DNA of 47,586 nt from UBA4951 sp963652335 (GTDB lineage: Bacteria > Bacillota_I > Bacilli_A > RFN20 > CAG-826). The notes beneath the pieces were generated by a model. The model saw nothing but the letters and a program-made list of their open reading frames with translations, was not told the origin of the DNA and did not search any database. This document shows positions 7,228-16,545 of this stretch, piece after piece (the stretch's first letter is position 1; each line of letters starts with the position of its first letter). Location of the stretch: the NCBI GenBank assembly GCA_963652335.1, contig CAVJSS010000006.1, forward strand, positions 1 through 47,586. The letters run 5' to 3'. The translations under genes and the position numbers were made by a program.

Positions 7228-8904
7228 ATGGATATCACCAAAATGAAAGAAGCGATCGAACAAATCGCCGAATCGAAAGGCTTAAGCGAAGAAGCGGTAG
7301 TCGAAGCCATCAAAGAAGCTTTGAAAAAGGCTTATGTCAAATCCTTAGGCGTAGTCAACGCCGAAGATGCGAACGTCGAAGTCGATTTCGATTTGGAAAA
7401 AGGCACGATCGCCTGCCGCCAACTCAAAAAGGTCGTCAAAGAAGTCACCGACGATTTCTTGGAAATCGACATCGAAGAAGCCAATGAAGGCATAAAGAAA
7501 AAGAAAGACCTTTACAAAGAAGGCGATCTTTATCCAATCGAATGCCCTTTGGAAGAGATGAGCAAGATCTTCGCCAAGCACGTTTCCGGCAATTTCGCCT
7601 CCATCCTTCGCCAAGCCGAACGTCTGGCCTTATATGACGTTTACAAAGACCATATCGGCGAAATGATCACCGGCACGGTCGAAAAATGCGATGATCGCTC
7701 TTGCTTTGTGAACATCGGTCGTACCACGGTAGAATTGACCAGAAGGGATATGATCGGAGACGAATTCTTCAAAGTCGGAGACCCTATAAAGGTTTATATC
7801 CAAGAAGTCAAAACCGCCAATGCCGATGCCAAAAACCCTTCAAAAGGGCCTCAGATCGAAGTCACTCGTAGTTCCGAAGGCTTCCTAAGACGCCTATTCG
7901 AAGAAGAAATACACGAAATATTCGAAGGAACCGTCGTTATCAAAGGCATCGCCAGAGAAGCTGGGAACCGTTCCAAAGTCGCCGTTTATTCCCGCGTCGA
8001 GGATATCGATGCTACCGGCGCTTGCATCGGAGCCGGCGGCTCGAGGATCCAAAAGATCGTCAATCAGCTTGGCAATTCCTCCAAAGACAGAGAAAAGATC
8101 GACGTCATCGCCTGGTCGGCCAATCCTGGCTTATATATCGCCGAATCCTTGCGTCCTGCCAATGTCATAGGCGTTTCCATCGAAGAACAAGAAGAAGGCC
8201 AACGCCCAAGCGCGACGGCCATCGTCAAAGACGGACAGCTTTCCTTAGCCATCGGCAAAAAAGGAGCAAACGCCCGCTTAGCCAACAAATTGACCGGTTG
8301 GAATATCGATATCGTCGAAGAAAGCATCGCTGCCGAAGATCAAATCGAATATGTCTCGGTCGATGAACTCCGTCACAAAGCCGAAGAAGAAGCCAAAATC
8401 GCCCAAAGAGCCTTGCTTGCCCAGCAATTGGCCGCTTCCCAAAAAATGGCTCAAGCCGAACCCACTAATGATGTCGTCGTGACTGAAAAATCGGCAGACG
8501 AAGCCAAAGAAGTCGAAGAAGCCATCGTTGAGGCCGCCGCCAAAGCCGAAGAAGCCAAAGAAAACCCTAACGCCGAAGAAACCAAAGCCGAAGAAATCGT
8601 TTCCAAACCGGTCGCCCCAACCATCAAAGTCAAAACGACCACTACTTTGGAAGATCTCGAATCCCTTATCGAATCAGCCAAAAACAAGCCAGTCAAAGCC
8701 GACAAGAAGAGCAAACGCCCACGCAAGATCACCGAAGAGGAAGTCGAGCGCGTCAAGCCAGCTCCAAATGCCGCCCCTAGTTTTGCCATGCCTATCTATT
8801 CCGAAGAGGAGATCGAGGAGATCGAAGCCGAAGAAAGAGAATGGGACAATTCCGAAGATTACGACGAAATCGACGACACTTACGACGATTATTACGAGGA
8901 ATAA
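7228..8904 (+). CDS. nusA: Transcription termination/antitermination factor NusA with long acidic tail
   Basis: The core is a standard NusA: an N-terminal RNA polymerase-binding domain (about 1-130), an S1 domain (about 143-205, starting GEMITGTVEKCDD) and two KH domains (about 208-375, with ACIGAGGSRIQKIV and SLAIGKKGANARLANKLTGW). It binds RNA polymerase and nascent RNA to modulate pausing. At 558 residues it is far longer than the roughly 370 residues usual in Bacilli. The extra part (about 380-558) is a low-complexity Ala/Glu/Lys stretch ending in a very acidic Asp/Glu/Tyr tail. The tail shows no recognisable repeat of the proteobacterial acidic-repeat type; function unknown. RBS AAGAGGA. 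Confidence 0.95.
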   Translation: MDITKMKEAIEQIAESKGLSEEAVVEAIKEALKKAYVKSLGVVNAEDANVEVDFDLEKGTIACRQLKKVVKEVTDDFLEIDIEEANEGIKKKKDLYKEGDLYPIECPLEEMSKIFAKHVSGNFASILRQAERLALYDVYKDHIGEMITGTVEKCDDRSCFVNIGRTTVELTRRDMIGDEFFKVGDPIKVYIQEVKTANADAKNPSKGPQIEVTRSSEGFLRRLFEEEIHEIFEGTVVIKGIAREAGNRSKVAVYSRVEDIDATGACIGAGGSRIQKIVNQLGNSSKDREKIDVIAWSANPGLYIAESLRPANVIGVSIEEQEEGQRPSATAIVKDGQLSLAIGKKGANARLANKLTGWNIDIVEESIAAEDQIEYVSVDELRHKAEEEAKIAQRALLAQQLAASQKMAQAEPTNDVVVTEKSADEAKEVEEAIVEAAAKAEEAKENPNAEETKAEEIVSKPVAPTIKVKTTTTLEDLESLIESAKNKPVKADKKSKRPRKITEEEVERVKPAPNAAPSFAMPIYSEEEIEEIEAEEREWDNSEDYDEIDDTYDDYYEE

Positions 8905-8906
8905 GA

Positions 8907-9146
8907 ATGAAGACAATCCCAATGAGACTAGATATCGTGACCAAAAGATCGTATCCGAAAGATCTTTTGCTGCGGTTCGTCTATTCCAACGGGATTCTTG
9001 TCTTTGACAAAAATCAGACGATGTCAGGAAGAGGGGTTTACATCTCCCCTTCCTCAATGGAAAACCCGAAAATAGAAAGATGCCTATCCAAGGCCTTCAA
9101 AAGCAATATCACCATTAAGATAGTAAAGGATGCCATAAATGGATAA
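8907..9146 (+). CDS. ylxR: YlxR family RNA-binding-like protein
   Basis: The best start is ATG at 8907, two bases after the nusA stop and preceded by GAGGAATAA, giving 79 residues; a longer frame starting inside nusA has no ribosome-binding site. RSYPKDLLLRFV and SGRGVYIS match the YlxR/DUF448 core. YlxR proteins sit between nusA and infB in Firmicutes and bind RNA; some have been linked to RNase P. The Cys of the usual N-terminal RxC motif is replaced: the sequence reads MRLDIVTKR. The next gene overlaps by 8 bases, indicating translational coupling. Confidence 0.85.
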   Translation: MKTIPMRLDIVTKRSYPKDLLLRFVYSNGILVFDKNQTMSGRGVYISPSSMENPKIERCLSKAFKSNITIKIVKDAING

Positions 9147-9435
9147 GACATTGGGTTTTCTTGGCATCCTTAACAGAGGCAAGAAGATCCTTATTGGGGA
9201 ATCTGCCTATTATGGGATAAACAAAGGCTATTATGCGTTCTTGGCTTTCGATTGTTCGAGAAACACCGAGAAGGAAGCCTTGAAGTCCCTTAAACAAAAC
9301 GATATCCCTCTTGATAGATCCTTCTCCAAAAAAGAACTTGGGTCATCGATCGGATACAACGAGGTGAGCTTTATGGTCGTCTTGGACAAAAAAGCCACCA
9401 AAAAACTAATGGATGAAAAGGAGGAGAAACAATGA
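9139..9435 (+). CDS. ylxQ: L7Ae-family ribosomal protein YlxQ
   Basis: This 98-residue protein has the compact L7Ae/L30e/Gadd45 fold signature: LGFLGILNRGKKILIGES, then YYAFLAFDCSRNTEKE, and a hydrophobic VSFMVVLDKKATKKL near the end. YlxQ is the kink-turn RNA-binding L7Ae-like protein encoded between ylxR and infB in Bacillota; its cellular target is not settled. It overlaps ylxR by 8 bases and its final codons overlap infB by 4, so the three genes are translationally coupled. Confidence 0.85.
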   Translation: MDKTLGFLGILNRGKKILIGESAYYGINKGYYAFLAFDCSRNTEKEALKSLKQNDIPLDRSFSKKELGSSIGYNEVSFMVVLDKKATKKLMDEKEEKQ

Positions 9436-11294
9436 GCAAACAAGCATTCAGCGGAAAGAAAAGCAACAATCAGCATCCTCAAAAAAGAGTTGAGAATTTT
9501 TCTTTCCAACGCGGTTCCAAAAAAGACGAATACGCGAAAGTGAACGGAGGGGTCTTCACCTATACCAAGCCAGTCACCGTCGCAGAGCTTTCGAAAGCCA
9601 TCAACGTTCCTGTGACCGCCATCATCAAATACCTTTTCATGCAAGGGACGATGGTCACCATCAACCAAATCTTGGATGATGAGACAATCGGGACGATCTG
9701 CCTTGAATTCGGCTATGATTTCAAAAAAGAGAAATTGGTGGATGCCGAGCATTTCGAAGATTTGGAAATCGTCGACGATCCGAAAGACCTCCGCCCCCGT
9801 CCATGCGTGGTCACCATCATGGGTCATGTCGACCATGGCAAGACCACCCTTATCGACTATATAAGGAAATCATCGATAACCGCCAAGGAAGCCGGCGGAA
9901 TCACCCAAGCCATCGGCGCTTATCAAAAAGAATACAAAGGCCAAAAGATAACCATCATCGACACTCCGGGACATGCTGCTTTCACGGCTATGCGCGCCCG
10001 AGGGGCCCAAGTCACTGACATCGTCGTTTTGGTGGTCGCTGCCGATGATGGCGTCATGCCACAAACGATCGAAGCCATCAACCACGCCAAAGCCGCCAAT
10101 TCCGAAATCATCATAGCCATAAACAAAATGGATAAGCCAGGCGCCAACCCAGAAAGGGTCAAAGAGGAATTGATGCAACACGATCTCATTGCCGAAGAAT
10201 ACGGAGGCGACATCATCTGCGTCCCGATATCGGCAAAAGCGGGAACCGGGGTCACCGATCTATTGGATGCCATCCTCCTCAAAGCCGAAATGGCCGAATA
10301 CAAAGCCAATCCGAATCGTTACGCCATCGGAACGGTCTTGGAAGCCAATTTGGACAAAGGAGAAGGGCCTAAGGCAACCTTGTTGGTCCAAAACGGAACC
10401 TTAAGCAATTCCGATTATGTCGTAGTCGGCGAAATATATGGGAAAATCCGCCGTATGACCAACGAATATGGCCAAGTGGTCAAAGTCGCTTCCCCATCGA
10501 CCCCTGTTTCCGTGACCGGATTATCCGGCGTTCCAAGCGCTGGTGATAGATTCATGGTCTTCCCAAGCGAAAAGCAGGCCAAAGACGTCGCGATGGCCAG
10601 AGCTCTATCAAAAAAAGAACAGACTCAAAACGGAACGGCTGCCATGTCATTGAATGATTTGAACAACCTTGCCAATGCCGGAAAGGTCCAAGACTTCAAC
10701 GTCATCGTCAAAGCTGATACCGACGGCTCTGCCGAAGCCGTCAAAGGCTCATTGGTCAAACTTTCGTCCGATCAAATCAAAATCAACGTCATCGCCGCCT
10801 CAGCTGGAGCGGTCAATGACAACGACATCCTTTTGGCCTCCGCCTCAAAAGCCATCATTTATTGTTTCAATATACGCCCTGATGCCAGAGTCAGTGCCGT
10901 AGCCAAAGAAAAAGGCGTCGAAATCCGCCCATATCGCATCATTTACGAAATGATCGATGACATTGAGGCGGCTTTGAAGGGCATGTATGTTACCGAAAAA
11001 GTCGAAAACGTCACTGGCCAAGCCGAGATCCGCCACATTTACAAACTTTCGAAAGTCGGAACCATCGCTGGATCATATGTCATCGATGGCGTCATCAAAG
11101 CCGGCGAGAAAGTTCGTTTATTAAGAGACGGCGTTATTCTTTATGAAGGGAAGCTCGGTTCTTTGAAGAGATTCAAAGATGATGTGAAAGAAGTCAAAGA
11201 AGGCTATGAATGCGGATTGACGATCGAAGGATTCAACGATATCAAAGAAGGCGATATCGTCGAAGGCTATGAGATGATCGAGAAAGAGGACTGA
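9432..11294 (+). CDS. infB: Translation initiation factor IF-2
   Basis: IF-2 is the GTPase that brings initiator tRNA to the 30S subunit and promotes subunit joining. Seen here: an IF2_N domain (about 50-105), then the G domain from about residue 118 with G1 GHVDHGKTT (about 131), G3 DTPGHAAF and G4 NKMD, followed by domains II-IV. At 620 residues the protein is short because the long N-terminal extension common in other bacteria is almost absent. ATG lies after AAAGGAGGAGAAACA and overlaps the ylxQ stop as ATGA. rbfA starts two bases after the stop. Confidence 0.97.
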   Translation: MSKQAFSGKKSNNQHPQKRVENFSFQRGSKKDEYAKVNGGVFTYTKPVTVAELSKAINVPVTAIIKYLFMQGTMVTINQILDDETIGTICLEFGYDFKKEKLVDAEHFEDLEIVDDPKDLRPRPCVVTIMGHVDHGKTTLIDYIRKSSITAKEAGGITQAIGAYQKEYKGQKITIIDTPGHAAFTAMRARGAQVTDIVVLVVAADDGVMPQTIEAINHAKAANSEIIIAINKMDKPGANPERVKEELMQHDLIAEEYGGDIICVPISAKAGTGVTDLLDAILLKAEMAEYKANPNRYAIGTVLEANLDKGEGPKATLLVQNGTLSNSDYVVVGEIYGKIRRMTNEYGQVVKVASPSTPVSVTGLSGVPSAGDRFMVFPSEKQAKDVAMARALSKKEQTQNGTAAMSLNDLNNLANAGKVQDFNVIVKADTDGSAEAVKGSLVKLSSDQIKINVIAASAGAVNDNDILLASASKAIIYCFNIRPDARVSAVAKEKGVEIRPYRIIYEMIDDIEAALKGMYVTEKVENVTGQAEIRHIYKLSKVGTIAGSYVIDGVIKAGEKVRLLRDGVILYEGKLGSLKRFKDDVKEVKEGYECGLTIEGFNDIKEGDIVEGYEMIEKED

Positions 11295-11295
11295 T

Positions 11296-11655
11296 ATGGC
11301 TGATCGCAAAGGCAGAGTCAAAGCCCTGATCGCAAAGGGCATCAGCGATATATTGCTCTTTGATATCAAAAAGCCAAGCGTCGGCATCCCAAGCGTCAAT
11401 GAAGTCGTCGTGACAGACGATTATTCCTTAGCAAAGGTTTATGTTTCCTTCATCGGCTCCAAATATCCTCATCAGAATTTGGCAGAACTGAATAAATGCA
11501 AAGGCTTCGTAAGAAGCGCTTTGGCAAAAAAACTGGATATCTATAAAGTGCCAGACATCATCTTTATCTATGATGATTCTTACGATCGCGCGGAATCTTT
11601 GGAAGCCGCGATAAAAAAAGGCGAAGAAGAAATCAAAGAAGCCAGAAACAAATAA
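11296..11655 (+). CDS. rbfA: Ribosome-binding factor A
   Basis: A 119-residue KH-fold protein of normal RbfA length, with GISDILLFDIKKP, the VVVTDDYSLAKVYVSFIG core and the closing PDIIFIYDDSYDRAESLEAAI segment. RbfA binds 16S rRNA near the decoding region and helps mature the 30S subunit. It lies between infB and truB in the usual order. RBS AAAGAGGA. Its TAA overlaps the truB start (AATAATG). Confidence 0.95.
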   Translation: MADRKGRVKALIAKGISDILLFDIKKPSVGIPSVNEVVVTDDYSLAKVYVSFIGSKYPHQNLAELNKCKGFVRSALAKKLDIYKVPDIIFIYDDSYDRAESLEAAIKKGEEEIKEARNK

Positions 11656-12500
11656 TGCAAAACGGTGGTCTCCTTTTGATCGATAAAAAAGCGGGTGAAA
11701 CGTCTCGCGAGGTCGACAATCATATCGGCCGCCGTTTTAATACGCGCAAAGTCGGACATCTAGGGACTTTGGATCCATTCGCAACGGGGTTATTGATCGT
11801 CGCCGTCAATAACGGAACCAAATTCCTTCCCTACCTAAAAGACGAAGAAAAGACATATGAAGCTATCCTTTCGTTGGGAAAAAAGACCTCGAGTGGCGAT
11901 AACACAGGCGAACTAATCGAAGAGAAAGAAGTCCATGATCTAAGCAAAGAAGAAATAGAGGACGCCTTATCTTCCTTTTTGGGGACAAGCGAGCAAATCC
12001 CTCCGATGACATCAGCTAAAAAAATCGATGGGAAACCTCTTTACAAATTAGCTCATCAAGGTCTTAGTATCGATAGGAAACCAATTAAAATCGAGATTTA
12101 TGAGGCAAAATTAAATAATTATGACAAAGAAAGACAAACCGTCGATTTCTCTGTCAAAGTCTCCAAAGGAACCTATATAAGAACCTTGGGAGAAGATTTG
12201 GCGGAAAAACTAAATACAGTCGGTCATCTAATCTCTTTAAGAAGAACTTCAATCGGGAATATCAACGTCAAAGACGCGAAGGATATAAATAAAGCCGAAT
12301 TCGTCGAAATCCTGCCTTTGTTGTCTAATTATGAACGATATCGGATAGAAGAAGGCAAAATCAAATGGGTCAAAGATGGCAAACCTTTGATCATAAAAAG
12401 CAAAGAAGACAAGATTTTGGTGGTTGTTGGATCTGATCCATTAGCGATCTATAAAAGAAAAGAAAACGATTTATATGTTTCGGAAAGGGGGCTATTTTGA
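11655..12500 (+). CDS. truB: tRNA pseudouridine(55) synthase TruB
   Basis: A 281-residue enzyme converting U55 of tRNAs to pseudouridine. The N-terminus LLLIDKKAGETSREVDNHI and the catalytic motif VGHLGTLDPFATGLL (catalytic Asp about residue 40) are clear, as is the KGTYIRTLGEDLAEKL motif near residue 175. Starting ATG overlaps the rbfA stop by one base; no separate strong ribosome-binding site, so translation is probably coupled. Length is slightly below B. subtilis TruB. Confidence 0.95.
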   Translation: MQNGGLLLIDKKAGETSREVDNHIGRRFNTRKVGHLGTLDPFATGLLIVAVNNGTKFLPYLKDEEKTYEAILSLGKKTSSGDNTGELIEEKEVHDLSKEEIEDALSSFLGTSEQIPPMTSAKKIDGKPLYKLAHQGLSIDRKPIKIEIYEAKLNNYDKERQTVDFSVKVSKGTYIRTLGEDLAEKLNTVGHLISLRRTSIGNINVKDAKDINKAEFVEILPLLSNYERYRIEEGKIKWVKDGKPLIIKSKEDKILVVVGSDPLAIYKRKENDLYVSERGLF

Positions 12501-13369
12501 TGAAAACGATATATTTTCCAACCCTTCAAAATATTTCCGATTTAGCCTTATGCCTAGGCAATTTCGATGGCATCCATCTAGGTCACCAAAAGTTATTCTC
12601 AGAGGCTAAAAAGAGTTCAAAACATGTAGGTGTTCTGCTTTTTGATAAGAATCCTGCCGAATTTTTCCCTTCTTCCAAATCCAAAAAGGTTTTGACCGGA
12701 CTTGAAGATAAAATAAGCATTCTCGAATCTTTGGGTATCGAATATGTCTTCGTTGCCAAAGTCAGCAAGGAATTCTTCGCCTTAAGCAAAGAAGAATTCA
12801 TCAGACAATACATAGATGCGCTGAATCCATCTTCGATCGTTTGCGGATCCGATTATAGCTTCGGCTCTTTGGCCGAAGGAAAACCTAGCGACTTAGCCAA
12901 AAACCACAATGTCCATTTGGTTGACTTGCTTTCCATAAACGGAGAGAAAATCTCCACCCAAAACATTATCAGACTCATCGAAGAAGGCAAAATCGAAGAG
13001 GCCAACCACTTGTTGGGAAGGCCATATGAAGTAAAAGGAAAGGTCGTCAAAGGATTGGAACTAGGCAGAACAATCGGTTATCCGACCGCCAATTTGTCTT
13101 TGAAAGAAAACTATGTCCTCCCTCTTAGCGGCGTATATTCCGCAACCACGAATGGATTGCTATCCTTCGTCAATGTCGGGACCAATCCGACAATCGGCGC
13201 TTTGAAAGAGCCGATCATCGAAACCCATATCCTTGATTTCGCTTCCGATATATATGGCGAAACTGTCACGCTGTCATTCAGACATTTCATCAGAGAAGAA
13301 AAAACCTTCGACTCCCTATCCGAATTGAAGGAACAATTGGACAAAGACGTAACGAAGGTCAGATTCTGA
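12500..13369 (+). CDS. ribF: Bifunctional riboflavin kinase/FAD synthetase
   Basis: RibF phosphorylates riboflavin to FMN and adenylates it to FAD. The N-terminal FAD synthetase half has LGNFDGIHLGHQKLF (nucleotidyltransferase HxGH motif); the C-terminal flavokinase half has GRTIGYPTANL and NVGTNPTIG. The ATG at 12500 overlaps the truB TGA (TGATG) and follows AAAGGGGG at good distance; a TTG three bases earlier is the alternative. The gene ends directly against the convergent typA gene with no intervening base and no terminator. Confidence 0.95.
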   Translation: MKTIYFPTLQNISDLALCLGNFDGIHLGHQKLFSEAKKSSKHVGVLLFDKNPAEFFPSSKSKKVLTGLEDKISILESLGIEYVFVAKVSKEFFALSKEEFIRQYIDALNPSSIVCGSDYSFGSLAEGKPSDLAKNHNVHLVDLLSINGEKISTQNIIRLIEEGKIEEANHLLGRPYEVKGKVVKGLELGRTIGYPTANLSLKENYVLPLSGVYSATTNGLLSFVNVGTNPTIGALKEPIIETHILDFASDIYGETVTLSFRHFIREEKTFDSLSELKEQLDKDVTKVRF

Positions 13370-15208
<1,839 letters not shown>

Positions 15209-15240
15209 GGGAAATCCTCCGATTCTTTCAATCGCGAAAA

Positions 15241-15269
15241 ATATTATTCTTCAATTCAACTTGGTTCAA
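15241..15269 (-). promoter_or_regulatory. Sigma-A-type promoter of typA
   Basis: On the minus strand TTGAAC (15269-15264), a 17-base spacer and TAATAT (15246-15241). Transcription would start about 26 bases before the typA ATG. Confidence 0.7.
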
Positions 15270-15300
15270 GCCAAAATGGGCACGCACGCGAGAAAAGTGT

Positions 15301-15331
15301 TTGTTTTATGACCTTTTTAGCGTAGTATAGT
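15301..15331 (+). promoter_or_regulatory. Possible rpsO promoter
   Basis: TTGTTT (15301-15306) with TAGTAT at 15323-15328 (16-base spacer) or TATAGT at 15326-15331 (19-base spacer). The roughly 70-base leader that follows could fold, and S15 genes often repress their own translation, but I could not identify an S15 site. Confidence 0.45.
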
Positions 15332-15408
15332 CCCGCAGCCTACCATCGTTATGCCTTTCTCGGACATGACCTTGATAGTGCCAAGTATTGAACTGAAAGG
15401 AGAAAACC

Positions 15409-15678
15409 ATGTCCCTTAACAAGGAAGAAGTAACTGCTGAAGTTGCCCGCTTTGGTAAAAACGCAGCCGATACCGGCAGCGCTTCGGTTCAGATCGCCCT
15501 TCTTACCAAAAGAATCGCGAAATTGAACGAGCACATCAATGAAAACGGCCAGGACCCAATCGCCCGTCGTTCCTTATTGATCTTAGTCGGCAAGCGCCGT
15601 CGCTTGCTCAACTACCTTGCCAAGAACGATCGCGACGAGTACGTCAAAGTCCTCAACACCCTCGGTCTCCGCAAATAG
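15409..15678 (+). CDS. rpsO: 30S ribosomal protein uS15
   Basis: An 89-residue protein of exactly the usual uS15 length, with the family core TGSASVQIALLTKRIAKLNEH and GKRRRLLNYLAKNDRDEY, the residues that contact the 16S rRNA three-way junction. AAAGGAG lies 8 bases before the ATG. Codon use is strongly biased towards C-ending codons, as expected for a highly expressed gene. A strong terminator follows; the classic rpsO-pnp pairing is broken by a leftward lipoprotein gene. Confidence 0.98.
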   Translation: MSLNKEEVTAEVARFGKNAADTGSASVQIALLTKRIAKLNEHINENGQDPIARRSLLILVGKRRRLLNYLAKNDRDEYVKVLNTLGLRK

Positions 15679-15696
15679 TCGTGCCAATTTGAAGAT

Positions 15697-15722
15697 AAAG
15701 GGCTTTGGCCCTTTTTCTTTTC
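15697..15722 (+). terminator. Intrinsic terminator of rpsO
   Basis: AAAGGGC and GCCCTTT form a 7-bp stem with loop TTTG, followed by TTCTTTT. Confidence 0.88.
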
Positions 15723-15732
15723 GATTGCAAAC

Positions 15733-15756
15733 CAAAAAAGCCTCAGATTTGAGGCT
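15733..15756 (-). terminator. Intrinsic terminator of the leftward lipoprotein gene
   Basis: AGCCTCA and TGAGGCT form a perfect 7-bp stem with a 4-base loop. Read leftward it is followed by TTTTTT. Confidence 0.85.
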
Positions 15757-15777
15757 GAATAAACAAAAGACATTGCA

Positions 15778-16260
15778 TTAGTTGGAAAGTTTCACGCTAT
15801 TCCCACTCCAAGAATAAGCAAATTTGAAATAGGAATATGTCTTAAAATCATTGATTTTGAAATCATATTGATGGAAAACGAAATAAACGACCTTGTCTTC
15901 GCTTTCTTTCGGAAAAGTGTTTTCCAGATCGACGACGATGATAAAACTGACGTCTTCGGTAGCGGAAGCAAGGGTTTGTTTGTTCACGCTATACAATGTC
16001 GTCTCGGAATAGGAAGCGATGGTGCCAAATGGTTCGTCGTGAGTATAAGCCAGTTGGTAAGAATCATTAAGATCAACGCCCTCTTTGACGGAAATCGATC
16101 CTTTTATCTTGGAATTGTTTCTCATAACCTGATCGATTTTAAGCGACAAAATCAAATCGCCATTGTTGATGAATATTTTGCAATCGTATTGATAGAGCGA
16201 GCAGCTAGTAAGCATGGCCAACATGCATACGCTAGCTGGGATAAGCATTCTTTTTCTCAT
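15778..16260 (-). CDS. Small predicted lipoprotein, function unknown
   Basis: A 160-residue protein with a clear lipoprotein signal: MRKRM, a hydrophobic stretch and the lipobox LTSC with the lipidated Cys at residue 20. After cleavage a mainly beta-type, soluble domain should sit outside the membrane. No family recognised. AAGGGGAACG precedes the ATG, and a perfect terminator follows, so it is a complete single-gene unit. A weak TTAAAA/TAAAAT promoter-like pair lies upstream. Its position between rpsO and pnp, in reverse orientation, is unusual and suggests a local insertion. Confidence 0.8.
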   Translation of the reverse strand: MRKRMLIPASVCMLAMLTSCSLYQYDCKIFINNGDLILSLKIDQVMRNNSKIKGSISVKEGVDLNDSYQLAYTHDEPFGTIASYSETTLYSVNKQTLASATEDVSFIIVVDLENTFPKESEDKVVYFVFHQYDFKINDFKTYSYFKFAYSWSGNSVKLSN

Positions 16261-16484
16261 TTTCGTTCCCCTTTTTGAAATTCGAGGGATATTTTAGCAA
16301 AGACAAGCCGATATTTTAAGAAAGAATCAGGTGGATCCGCCAATTTGATCCTATACTTTTCTAAGCGCCATACATAGAAATGACCCCATTTGCAAAACAA
16401 AAATAAAAATCTTTCAAAATGCCATTTTAAGCTGTTTCCTACAAGATTTGGAAGCAAAGCACGTACGCATATGCCTACAGCGCG

Positions 16485-16512
16485 TTGCATTGGCCTTCCT
16501 AAATGTTATAAT
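16485..16512 (+). promoter_or_regulatory. Sigma-A-type promoter of pnp
   Basis: TTGCAT (16485-16490), a 16-base spacer and a perfect TATAAT (16507-16512). The start would be near 16519, about 27 bases before the pnp ATG. The 285-base gap to the lipoprotein gene holds nothing else I recognise. Confidence 0.72.
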
Positions 16513-16545
16513 TCGTGCGTTACGAAATTTAAGGAAAAAAGAAAC

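Noticed and set aside
8841..8906. Longer start for ylxR inside nusA
   Set aside because: Arg-rich, out-of-frame translation of the NusA acidic tail with no ribosome-binding site; the ATG at 8907 fits the family.
16390..16545. N-terminal extension of pnp
   Set aside because: It would start upstream of the TTGCAT/TATAAT promoter, and the sequence does not resemble PNPase; the ATG at 16546 has a ribosome-binding site.
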